Assembly: GCA_012031455.1 (NCBI GenBank)
Contig: JAAUTM010000030.1
Coordinates: 1 to 9,634, forward strand
Reading direction: 5' to 3'
DNA length: 9,634 bases
Source: Phycisphaerales bacterium
Lineage (GTDB): Bacteria > Planctomycetota > Phycisphaerae > Phycisphaerales > Phycisphaeraceae
Positions 1 through 6,468 of this stretch are shown here, piece by piece (the first letter of the stretch is position 1; each line of letters begins with the position of its first letter). Made by a program: the position numbers and the translations under genes. The notes below the pieces were generated by a model. That model ran no database searches. It was not told where the DNA came from and saw nothing but the letters and a program-made list of their open reading frames with translations.

Positions 1-27
1 AGAGCTGAGTCCAGCACCGATAAATCC

Positions 28-483
28 TCAAAGATCAGATGAACCATCCGATGCAGTGGGCTGACCAGCCGTCGATCGTGGTGGCAACAATACCGCCAGT
101 GTGCGATTCCAGGGATTCGGCAACAAAGGCAAGGGATGACGCATCAGGTCCAGATATACATTCACCACTTCCATCCCGGGGGCAACTGTCTGCAGATCAT
201 GTTCTTGTTCATACAACGTGATACCCACTGCGCCCGGCTCCATGGCCACCGAGCTCCCCGCCAGATGATGCGTACCATGACCAGCCAGTACACAGGTGAA
301 CAGAATCACATCCACCTGATGCGGCCATTTTTGAGCATTGACATAATGCGGAAAATGTTCCACCGCCATGCCCAAAGTTGCCAGCGAAGGAAATCGCCTG
401 GCCACACGTACCAGGCGACGCTTGAGGGGAAGATCACTGGCAGTCAAATCAGGCATCAATATCAACATAACATATATCTTCAT
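28..483 (-). CDS. AraC-family regulator, N-terminal sensor part (frameshifted, partial)
   Basis: The visible protein resembles the N-terminal cupin-like sensor domain of AraC regulators. It has a LATLGMA segment, then a beta-rich stretch with VILFTCVLAGHGTH, MEPGAVGITLYEQEH and VVNVYLDL. The C-terminal AraC helix-turn-helix (HTH) is not seen and would lie left of position 1. The open frame stops at 28-30 right after a typical sensor-domain ending. Dropping one base in the ccacc stretch at 79-84 instead leads into a frame that stays open to the window edge and reads HDRRLVSPLHRMVHLIFEDL, a plausible continuation. I therefore read this as one gene running off the left edge with a frameshift. 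The start is uncertain: ATG at 483 is used here, with ATG at 468 or 456 and GTG at 525 as alternatives, none with a convincing ribosome binding site. It is divergent from the PhyH gene and is a candidate regulator of it. Family assignment is moderately secure. Confidence 0.72.
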   Translation of the reverse strand: MKIYVMLILMPDLTASDLPLKRRLVRVARRFPSLATLGMAVEHFPHYVNAQKWPHQVDVILFTCVLAGHGTHHLAGSSVAMEPGAVGITLYEQEHDLQTVAPGMEVVNVYLDLMRHPLPLLPNPWNRTLAVLLPPRSTAGQPTASDGSSDL

Positions 484-545
484 CAATGCATATTTTGATG
501 TACTCTGTTGCACAGGTCGTATCACCCTTCACAGGAGACAAGCCG
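484..545. promoter_or_regulatory. Divergent intergenic region, AraC gene / PhyH gene
   Basis: This short region separates the divergent regulator and dioxygenase genes and must hold the PhyH promoter. Two copies of catcaa (481-486 on plus, 495-500 on minus) form an imperfect inverted repeat. A third copy lies at 454-459. They are candidate regulator half-sites. No convincing -35/-10 pair was found. AGGAG at 533-537 is the ribosome binding site for the downstream gene. Confidence 0.45.
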
Positions 546-1358
546 ATGAAGACCGAACTTACAGAGGCACAAATTCAGGCGTACCGTCGGCAAGGGGTCC
601 TTTTTTATCCCAGGTTATTAGAGCCTGCGGAAGTCGCCGAATTAAAAGCAGCGGTGCTGGAAACCGTCGCAGCAATGGGCAAGCGTAAAATTGCTGGTCC
701 GGGAGCGGACATGTCGGAAGGCGATTCCTATTACGACAAGGTCTTCACCCAGCGTCTGAATCTGTGGCGGATTAACGAAACCGTCAAACGCTACATGCTC
801 TCCCCTAAGCTGGGGCGGATGCTCTGCCAATTGGAAGATCAGCAGGGTTTCCGGATATGGCACGATCAGGCGCTCATCAAAGAACCCTTTGGCAATCCCA
901 CAGCCTGGCATCTGGACAACCCCTACTGGTCGTTCCATTCCCGCCACGCTCTGTCGATCTGGATCGCCTTGGAACACGCCACGCCCTACAACGGCTGCAT
1001 GTGTTTCATCCCCGGCACACATCAACTGGCACGTTATGACAACGTGGGTATCGGCGCCAATATGGCGGATCTTTTCAAGCTATACCCGCAGATGGCGGAA
1101 GTGGACCCGGTGGCATATCCCATGGAGCCGGGCGATTGCAGTTTTCATAACGGCCTGGTGGCACACGGAGCTGGCGCCAACATGACACGAACCCGGCGCA
1201 TTGCCATGACCTGCGCTTACATGCCGGTGGGCAGCACATTCAACGGTCAGCAGAACGTTCTTCCTGCCGACTATTTCAATTCGCTCAAGCCAGGGCAGTT
1301 GCTGGAAAATAACGACCTCAATCCCATGGTGGGACAACTGACGGGAGAAGTGCAATGA
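546..1358 (+). CDS. Phytanoyl-CoA dioxygenase (PhyH) family protein
   Basis: A 270-residue predicted Fe(II)/2-oxoglutarate-dependent oxygenase of the PhyH family, probably cytoplasmic as no signal peptide is visible. The iron triad is recognisable: H122 and D124 in AWHLDNPYW, and H207 in VAHGAGAN. R217/R218 about ten residues later suits the 2-oxoglutarate carboxylate contact. The central SIWIALEHATPYNGCMCFIPGTHQ-type region is characteristic of the family. The ATG at 546 is chosen because AGGAG (533-537) lies 8 bases upstream; an in-frame start at 486 would add 20 residues without such a site. The stop overlaps the next ATG as ATGA (1355-1358), implying translational coupling with the URO-D-like gene. 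In this family substrates range over lipids, small metabolites and natural products, so the substrate here is unknown. Confidence 0.9.
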   Translation: MKTELTEAQIQAYRRQGVLFYPRLLEPAEVAELKAAVLETVAAMGKRKIAGPGADMSEGDSYYDKVFTQRLNLWRINETVKRYMLSPKLGRMLCQLEDQQGFRIWHDQALIKEPFGNPTAWHLDNPYWSFHSRHALSIWIALEHATPYNGCMCFIPGTHQLARYDNVGIGANMADLFKLYPQMAEVDPVAYPMEPGDCSFHNGLVAHGAGANMTRTRRIAMTCAYMPVGSTFNGQQNVLPADYFNSLKPGQLLENNDLNPMVGQLTGEVQ

Positions 1359-2407
1359 CAACCCTGGCCCCATCCACCATGTCGGTGCGTGAGCGATTTC
1401 AAGCTGTCATGAACTTTCAACCCTTCGACCGGTTGCCGATCTTGGAATGGGCGATTTGGTGGAATATGACTTTGGATCGTTGGCGAAAAGAAGGGTTGCC
1501 TGCAAGGATCACGAATCATGCGGCTATGAGCGAGCACTTCGGACTGGACCTTTACTTACAGGATTGGATATCACCTCGATGGGCGGATTGCCCGCAGCCT
1601 CCCGGTCATGGGGCTGCCTTGATCAATAGCCATGAGGAATATGAACGACTCAAACCAAAGTTGTACCCACCCGATCCAATTCAGGCGGCACGATGGCAAG
1701 AATGGGCAGTCTTGCAGAAACAGGGCCGAGCGGTGTTGTGGTTCACATTGGAAGGTTTTTTCTGGTTTCCACGCTGGTTGCTGGGCGTGGAGGGACATTT
1801 TTACGCCATGTACGATCAGCCCGAGTTAATCCACCGCATCAACTCGGATTTGGCGGATTGGCACATTCGCATGATCGAAAAAGTCGGGGTATTTTGCCGC
1901 CCGGATTTCATGACCTTTGCTGAGGACATGAGCTACAACCAAGGCCCAATGTTGTCGGAAGAACTCTTCAACACTTTCCTTCAGCCCTATTACAAGCGGG
2001 TGATTCCTCGACTGCAAGAGCGAGGGGTACTTGCGTTGATTGATTCGGATGGGGATATCACCAAAGCCATGCCTTGGTTTGAACGCGCGGGCTTGCAAGG
2101 GGTGTTGCCTTTGGAGCGACATGCGGGTGTGGATGTATCGATATTACGTCAAGACCATCCGGCCATGCGTTTTATCGGTCACTTTGATAAGTTGACAATG
2201 TCCCGGGGCGAAGCCGCCATGCGTCAAGAGTTTGAACGGCTCTTGCCGACGGCAAGGCAAGGTGGCCTGCTGATCAGTTGTGATCATCAAACCCCGCCGG
2301 AGGTGTCGTACAACGATTACCTGTGCTATCTGGCATTATTTCGGGAATACGCCCTGCTGGCGGGTCAAGCCACGTCGGTTGGTGACAAGCTCAGGCGTGA
2401 GCGTTGA
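1355..2407 (+). CDS. Uroporphyrinogen decarboxylase (URO-D) family protein, methyltransferase-like
   Basis: A 350-residue protein of the URO-D superfamily, which includes haem-pathway HemE and cobamide-linked methyltransferases (MtaA, CmuA types). Recognisable features are the N-terminal SVRERFQAVMNFQPFDRLPI segment, FMTFAEDMSYNQGPMLSEEL near residues 185-204 (family pattern of acidic residues before a substrate loop), the LIDSDGD strand near 228-234, and GGLLISCDHQTPPEVS near 303-318. C309 and H311 in the last motif could bind a metal, by analogy with the methyltransferase branch. The long divergent N-terminal half and the absence of other haem genes argue against HemE. It is translationally coupled to the PhyH gene by a 4-base overlap, and its last 43 bases are shared with the convergent regulator gene. 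A role in methyl-group transfer from a small substrate is inference. Confidence 0.87.
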   Translation: MTTLAPSTMSVRERFQAVMNFQPFDRLPILEWAIWWNMTLDRWRKEGLPARITNHAAMSEHFGLDLYLQDWISPRWADCPQPPGHGAALINSHEEYERLKPKLYPPDPIQAARWQEWAVLQKQGRAVLWFTLEGFFWFPRWLLGVEGHFYAMYDQPELIHRINSDLADWHIRMIEKVGVFCRPDFMTFAEDMSYNQGPMLSEELFNTFLQPYYKRVIPRLQERGVLALIDSDGDITKAMPWFERAGLQGVLPLERHAGVDVSILRQDHPAMRFIGHFDKLTMSRGEAAMRQEFERLLPTARQGGLLISCDHQTPPEVSYNDYLCYLALFREYALLAGQATSVGDKLRRER

Positions 2408-3555
2408 CGAAAGCTGCGCGGGGTTTCGCCGGTGAGGGTATGAAAAAGTGTCGATAGCTGCTTGCCTGTGCCCAATCCGCAACGCTGTGCGATCAGGGGC
2501 ATGGGAAGGTTGGTACTGGCCAGCATTTGCTGCGCCATTTCTACACGTACACGCTGCAATTCCTGCAGGAAGGTCCGCCCCAGAATCAGGCGAAATCGAC
2601 GTTCAAGTGATCGCCGCGAGACCGGAACCTGTTGCAATAAATCGGGCATGGCAATGGGTTCACAGGCATGAAGTCGGATGAAACGCAGAGCTGCAGCCAA
2701 ATCCTCATCGACGATGGCCATGATGTCGGTACTTTGCCGGGTGCGCACATCCAAGGGCGCCAAAGGTGCGGGAACCGAGGGCTTATGACCTTGCATCAGA
2801 CGATCCAGCATCTGGGCAGCAGCATATCCCAGCGACCGAACCGGCAGGGCCACACTCGACAAAGGTGGATGAGCCATCGAGCAGATCAGATCATCGGCAT
2901 CCACCCCCACCACCGCAACCTGTTCGGGGACATGGATTCCCTGTTCCCTGCAGGCTTCGGTGAGGATCAAACCCAGTTCGTCATTCACTGCCAGCACGCC
3001 CACGGGTTTGGGCAAATTGACCAGCCATTGTCGCAGACGCCGATCAGCCACTATGCGGGCTCGTGCATTACGTCGCCGAAGCTGTCCCAGAGGAATCAAA
3101 AACTGAGATACCACCGCCTCGCGATGATGCCCGGCCACGGTGGTGGTGAAACCATTGACCCGGGCTTGGGCAAATGCAGCTTGGTGGTAACTGAGAGCCG
3201 CAAGGTGCACAAATCCACGTTGCAGCAGATGATGGGCGGCTGTGGCACCGATGGCCGCATCGTCCAGGGGAATCCGTGGCAAAGGATTGTCCTGCATATT
3301 CCCGGAGACATCGACCGCCGGGAGATGGGTGTCCAGAACCATCTGCGCATCGTTGTGATCGGCGATATGGGTGATCAGGCCGTGCGGTCGCCAACTGCGC
3401 AGTTCGAGTTTGACCGGACCATCGGGACGAAACGTGCGGAATACCCAGGGACGCCCCGGGCGTGCGTACTGAATCACCCCCTGCAAAACCCCACGGATGA
3501 ACGCCGAATCTTCATGCAGGAGCAGACCAATACGTTTTAATTCAGAAATCGGCAT
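2365..3555 (-). CDS. XylR-type transcriptional regulator (LacI-like sensor fused to AraC DNA-binding domain)
   Basis: A 396-residue regulator. Residues about 6-275 form a periplasmic-binding/LacI-type sugar sensor, shown by VGVLAVNDELGL, GIHVPEQVAVVGVDADDLIC and PPLSSVALPVRSLGYAAAQML, the usual effector-binding and hinge signatures. Residues about 283-385 form an AraC domain, with helix-turn-helix 1 around 303-325 (PVSRRSLERRFR) and helix 2 around 352-380. This is the architecture of XylR-type activators that sense a sugar and act on nearby catabolic genes. The second HTH is unusual: GLGTGKQLSTLFHTLTG replaces the common GF..xxYFsrxFKxxxG. The start at 3555 has a G-rich ribosome binding site (AGGGGGA) just upstream. 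It is divergent from the GH130-like gene, its likely target, and its 3' end overlaps the URO-D gene. Confidence 0.92.
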   Translation of the reverse strand: MPISELKRIGLLLHEDSAFIRGVLQGVIQYARPGRPWVFRTFRPDGPVKLELRSWRPHGLITHIADHNDAQMVLDTHLPAVDVSGNMQDNPLPRIPLDDAAIGATAAHHLLQRGFVHLAALSYHQAAFAQARVNGFTTTVAGHHREAVVSQFLIPLGQLRRRNARARIVADRRLRQWLVNLPKPVGVLAVNDELGLILTEACREQGIHVPEQVAVVGVDADDLICSMAHPPLSSVALPVRSLGYAAAQMLDRLMQGHKPSVPAPLAPLDVRTRQSTDIMAIVDEDLAAALRFIRLHACEPIAMPDLLQQVPVSRRSLERRFRLILGRTFLQELQRVRVEMAQQMLASTNLPMPLIAQRCGLGTGKQLSTLFHTLTGETPRSFRQRSRLSLSPTDVA

Positions 3556-3674
3556 GTTGATTTCCCCCTATCTCAACGAATATACACCAAAGCCATCCAT
3601 GATGACGCAAAACAGGAAAATTATCCCGCATTTCTGCCATTGCCTTGATCCCGGTTGGATGTAAGGTTATGAAC
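3556..3674. promoter_or_regulatory. Divergent intergenic region, regulator / GH130-like gene
   Basis: This 119-base gap must hold promoters in both directions. On the minus strand TATATT (3579-3584) is a possible -10 for the regulator, without a clear -35. A small dyad catc-cat-gatg lies at 3594-3604 and gttga/tcaac at 3556-3577; both are short enough to be chance. AAGG at 3663-3666 is the probable ribosome binding site of the glycosidase gene. Confidence 0.4.
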
Positions 3675-4634
3675 ATGAGTACGATTGGTGAAATGGTGAA
3701 GTCGGTGGTGACAATCCCTGCCTTGGGCAATGCTTTGTTAAGCCGACATCCCGAAAACCCGATTGTCAGTCCAACGGACATCCCCGGCGGAGCGGCAGCT
3801 GTATTCAACTCCGGGGTGGTACACCGCCATGATCGTTTCATCATGCTGGTGAATCTGTGGGATCGTCAGTGGCGGCCACGGTTCCACGCTGCGTTCAGTC
3901 ATGATGGCGTGCATTTTCAAATCCAGTCCCAACCCTTGATCCTGCCACCGGAGGAATATCCCTATGTCAAACATGAGGGAATTTTCGATACCCGGCTGAC
4001 ATGGATTGAGGATTGGTGCTATATCACCTACAACGTCGCTTCCCGGTTGGGCGGGAGAATCATGCTCGCAAGGACGCGTAATTTTCATGAAGTGGAAACG
4101 ATGGGCTTCATCACCGCCCCCGACCATCGCAACTGTGTGCTTTTCCCGCGCAAAATCAATGGGATGTTCGCCCGGTTGGAGCGGCCCAACGTAGACGGCG
4201 CTGGTGACATATATCTTTCCTATTCTCCTGATCTGATCCACTGGGGCCAAACTGTTCTGGTATTGGAGCGTAATCGCCGGTACTGGGAATCCGCCAAGAT
4301 CGGCCCAGGTGCTCCGCCGCTCTGGACCGAGCAGGGATGGTTGTGTTTCTATCACGGTGCCAGGCAGGGCATGAACGGGTATATCTACAACGGCGGGGTC
4401 ATGCTGCTGGATCAAAATGATCCAAGTCGCATTGTTGGCAAGTGCGATGAACCCGTGCTGATGCCCGAAACTGATTATGAAAGACAAGGCATCACGCCCA
4501 ATGTAGTGTTCCCGACCGCAGCCATTATGCCCGAAAAAGACGGGCAGATATGGGTGTACTACGGTGCTGCCGACACCAGCATGGCGTTGGCCATAGGAGA
4601 TCTTTCAACATTGATCGCAGCTTGTCTTGCGTGA
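3675..4634 (+). CDS. GH130-like glycosidase / glycoside phosphorylase
   Basis: A 319-residue protein matching the five-bladed beta-propeller GH130 group, whose characterised members phosphorolyse or hydrolyse beta-mannosides. Signatures in order are HPENPIVSP and GGAAAVFNSGVV (residues 25-49), an acidic motif FDTRLTWIEDWCYITY (104-119), FPRKINGMFARLERP (157-171), IHWG, KIGPGAPPLWTEQGWLCFYHG (208-229), GVMLLDQNDPSRIV, and VVFPTAAI plus WVYYGAADT near the end. D105 is the candidate general acid, in a D-T-R context instead of the more usual D-P-R. There is no signal peptide, so it probably acts in the cytoplasm on imported oligosaccharide. ATG 3675 is preferred over ATG 3669 because AAGG at 3663-3666 is then 8 bases upstream. 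The divergent XylR-type gene is its probable regulator. Linkage specificity is unknown. Confidence 0.87.
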   Translation: MSTIGEMVKSVVTIPALGNALLSRHPENPIVSPTDIPGGAAAVFNSGVVHRHDRFIMLVNLWDRQWRPRFHAAFSHDGVHFQIQSQPLILPPEEYPYVKHEGIFDTRLTWIEDWCYITYNVASRLGGRIMLARTRNFHEVETMGFITAPDHRNCVLFPRKINGMFARLERPNVDGAGDIYLSYSPDLIHWGQTVLVLERNRRYWESAKIGPGAPPLWTEQGWLCFYHGARQGMNGYIYNGGVMLLDQNDPSRIVGKCDEPVLMPETDYERQGITPNVVFPTAAIMPEKDGQIWVYYGAADTSMALAIGDLSTLIAACLA

Positions 4635-4642
4635 ATCAATAT

Positions 4643-4667
4643 ACCTTTCCTGATTTTGTATAAAGGT
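4643..4667 (+). promoter_or_regulatory. Short hairpin overlapping the prepilin ribosome binding site
   Basis: ACCTTT (4643-4648) can pair with AAAGGT (4662-4667), a 6-bp stem with a 13-base loop. The right arm contains the AAAGG ribosome binding site for ATG 4675. It could damp translation of the prepilin gene, but the stem is short and may be chance. Confidence 0.25.
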
Positions 4668-4674
4668 TCCTCTC

Positions 4675-5463
4675 ATGCAGAAGAATATTTTAGTTCGGCG
4701 AAATCACTTGCGGCTTTACTCTGATCGAACTGCTGGTTGGTGATCAGCATCATCGCGCTATTGGTAGCGATTCTTTTACCCGCATTGGCATCGGCACGTG
4801 GGGCGGCACTGGCAAAGTGCTTGCCTGAGTAATCTGCGTCAGATGGGTTTGGGTTTACAAGGCTATTACAACGATTTTCAGAACTACATCGTTCCAGCGG
4901 ATGTCGTGCCCAACGGCGGGAACTTCGCCCAAAAACTGGTTAAAGGCGATTACGTTCAGTCCATCCAAACGGCTAGCACCACAGATCCGCTCAAACTAGT
5001 GACTGTCTTTCGTTGCCCCGATGGCTTGGCAGAGGCTTGGAGTGGCACCCCACTTTCCCAGACAGACCCGCGAGGAGCACGCATGTGGCTATCCTGGGAT
5101 GGGTCACGGGCATTGGGTACCTGGTACGGCGTCAACGCACAACACCCAATCGGGACCCCACTCAAAGCGAATTTTCCGTTCACCTGGATTAACACGGCGA
5201 CCACGCCCTGGTTACTTAACCGCATGGATATGCTATCCAGTCCCAGCGTTACGGCGATGGTCTACGATGGTGTTCATATCCACCGTGGCAATGCCAGTTT
5301 CATTAATCTTCGGCACGGAGGCTTGAGCACTACCAACATTTTGCGCGGGGATGGCGGCGCCGGCAATTACGATGCCCAAGCCGTCGCTTTTGCAGGTCAA
5401 ATGGGAACTTCCGCCACCATGGCCCCGTTTTACCCACCGCTCAAATGGAGGATCGATCAATAA
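4675..5463 (+). pseudogene. Prepilin-like (GFTLIE) protein gene with three apparent frameshifts
   Basis: From ATG 4675 (AAAGG 8 bases upstream) the frame stops after 22 codons at 4741-4743. The neighbouring frames contain a textbook type IV prepilin/pseudopilin N-terminus in pieces: GFTLIELLV (from 4712), then VISIIALLVAILLPALASAR (from 4740), then WQSACLSNLRQMGL (from 4810). Three single extra bases explain all the breaks: near AAA 4701-4703, at the GG of 4739-4740 and at GGGG 4800-4803. Removing them gives 261 residues with G13/F14 as the prepilin peptidase site and E18 as the conserved Glu5 of the mature protein. The C-terminal half ends in a variant of the H-X9-DG motif. Such proteins are numerous in Planctomycetota and relatives and enter the inner membrane through the hydrophobic helix. 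It follows the GH130-like gene by 40 bases and may be co-transcribed. Confidence 0.83.
4798..5463 (+). CDS. Prepilin-like protein, intact soluble part
   Basis: This is the longest uninterrupted frame of the broken prepilin gene, about 221 codons. The GTG at 4798 is only where the frame opens, not a credible start. It begins just after the hydrophobic helix and carries the helix end SACLSNLRQMGLGLQGYYND (about residues 7-26). A body with VFRCPDG and PSVTAMVYDGVHIHRG follows, then RHGGLSTTNILRGDGG near the end. In the last motif H173 and D185-G186 are 11 residues apart, against 9 in the commonest form. Confidence 0.7.
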   Translation: MGRHWQSACLSNLRQMGLGLQGYYNDFQNYIVPADVVPNGGNFAQKLVKGDYVQSIQTASTTDPLKLVTVFRCPDGLAEAWSGTPLSQTDPRGARMWLSWDGSRALGTWYGVNAQHPIGTPLKANFPFTWINTATTPWLLNRMDMLSSPSVTAMVYDGVHIHRGNASFINLRHGGLSTTNILRGDGGAGNYDAQAVAFAGQMGTSATMAPFYPPLKWRIDQ

Positions 5464-5511
5464 CAAACTGCTGACCCAACTCGTTCACTAACTTGGTTAT
5501 CACACATTTTT

Positions 5512-5518
5512 AAGGAGG
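5512..5518 (+). promoter_or_regulatory. Strong ribosome binding site for the PEP-CTERM gene
   Basis: AAGGAGG, a full Shine-Dalgarno match, lies 6 bases before ATG 5525. It is clearly stronger than the sites of the neighbouring genes and fixes the start codon. It suggests high translation. Confidence 0.8.
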
Positions 5519-5524
5519 TTTAAA

Positions 5525-6388
5525 ATGAGGAATCGAACATGGCGGATGCTTGGCGGATCTACCCTTTTGCTGGTAACCACAGCTCAGGGTGCGTTCATCA
5601 CCACAGGGGTGTATGACGAACAGGTGGTGCAAACAAACACCGTGGATTTCATCGCACCCGCAGCTCCCGGCGACGAGGCCAAGGCGATCGATACCGTCGC
5701 AAAACTTGATGCCTACAAGACAACATTAACAAATGCCTTTGCAGCCGGTACAGGCGGTGTGGTGACTTTCGATAGTTTCACCCCGACGGATAGTTTGGGA
5801 GCAGGTGGCAGTATCAACGCCAACTTTGCCTCCGGTACCAAAACACTCAACATCACCACCTCTGCTCCCAATGGTCTGTCCCTGGCCACTAACTTGACCA
5901 ACCGTATTCCAATATCCGCCAAAGGTGAGGCGGGACGCGCTGCCACACAACAGGGAGGCACCAATGGTACCGCCCTTACCATGGGAACTTTGACAGGATT
6001 ATCAGGCACTGCCACGGTCGAATTCCTGATCGGTAGCATCGATGGCGGTGCTCCGCTCGAAGTTATCAATAGCTTTGGTATTACCGTTCTTTCACGAACC
6101 TCGCGGGATTTGGGGACAGTGACAGCAGTCGCTACCTTTACGGATAACACCACCGCCGTTGCATCCCGAAATATCGGTGCTCCAGGTGCAGCATTGGGCG
6201 ACACTTTTTATGGTTTTATCGCCCCAGCCAATCTGGGCATTAGCAAAGTGGCAATCAGCTACACCATCAACGGTGAAAACTCCACCAGCTTTGATGATCT
6301 GGCATTCACCACTGCCGTGATCCCCGAACCGACCAGTATGGGCTTGCTGGGTTTGGGTGTCTTCATGATGTTACGCCGACGGCGCTAG
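5525..6388 (+). CDS. PEP-CTERM sorting-domain protein
   Basis: A 287-residue exported protein. An N-terminal signal peptide (MRNRTWRMLGGSTLLLVTTA, likely cut near QGA) starts it. The body is low in charge and rich in Thr, Ser, Gly and Ala, typical of beta-sandwich surface proteins. Near the end, TFYGFIAPANLGISKVAISY then SFDDLAF is a common closing beta-hairpin in this group. The C-terminus is a complete PEP-CTERM signal at residues 267-287: Pro-Glu-Pro, a hydrophobic helix (MGLLGLGVFMML) and a final RRRR. Such signals are processed by an exosortase, which is not in this window and must be elsewhere. The gene follows the prepilin gene by 61 bases and ends just before a strong terminator, so it is probably the last gene of a GH130-prepilin-PEP-CTERM unit. 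No catalytic domain is recognised; a structural or glycan-associated role is inference. Confidence 0.92.
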   Translation: MRNRTWRMLGGSTLLLVTTAQGAFITTGVYDEQVVQTNTVDFIAPAAPGDEAKAIDTVAKLDAYKTTLTNAFAAGTGGVVTFDSFTPTDSLGAGGSINANFASGTKTLNITTSAPNGLSLATNLTNRIPISAKGEAGRAATQQGGTNGTALTMGTLTGLSGTATVEFLIGSIDGGAPLEVINSFGITVLSRTSRDLGTVTAVATFTDNTTAVASRNIGAPGAALGDTFYGFIAPANLGISKVAISYTINGENSTSFDDLAFTTAVIPEPTSMGLLGLGVFMMLRRRR

Positions 6389-6406
6389 AACCACGGTCCA
6401 ATCACC

Positions 6407-6442
6407 AAGGCCGAGGCCAGCCAACGCTGGTCGCGGCCTTTT
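6407..6442 (+). terminator. Rho-independent terminator after the PEP-CTERM gene
   Basis: Arms at 6407-6421 and 6426-6440 pair at 13 of 15 positions around a CAAC loop. The stem is GC-rich (GGCCG paired with CGGCC) and the right arm runs into TTTT (6439-6442). It lies 18 bases after the stop codon and separates module 2 from the hydrolase gene. Confidence 0.85.
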
Positions 6443-6468
6443 CTCTCCCCATAGAAATCAGGAACGCC

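Noticed and set aside
1355..2407. Calling the URO-D-like gene hemE
   Set aside because: The sequence diverges from the haem decarboxylase, carries methyltransferase-branch-like Cys/His residues and sits with a PhyH oxygenase, not with haem genes.
2668..3540. A 290-codon open frame on the plus strand antisense to the XylR-type regulator
   Set aside because: Its translation has no recognisable domain and is rich in His, Gln and Arg as antisense frames often are. The minus strand encodes a full regulator with all family motifs.
3738..4487. A 249-codon open frame on the minus strand under the GH130-like gene
   Set aside because: The plus strand carries the complete set of GH130-like motifs, and this frame shows none.
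4675..4743. A separate 22-codon small protein from ATG 4675
   Set aside because: It has a good ribosome binding site but ends inside the shifted GFTLIE segment, so it is the broken start of the prepilin gene.
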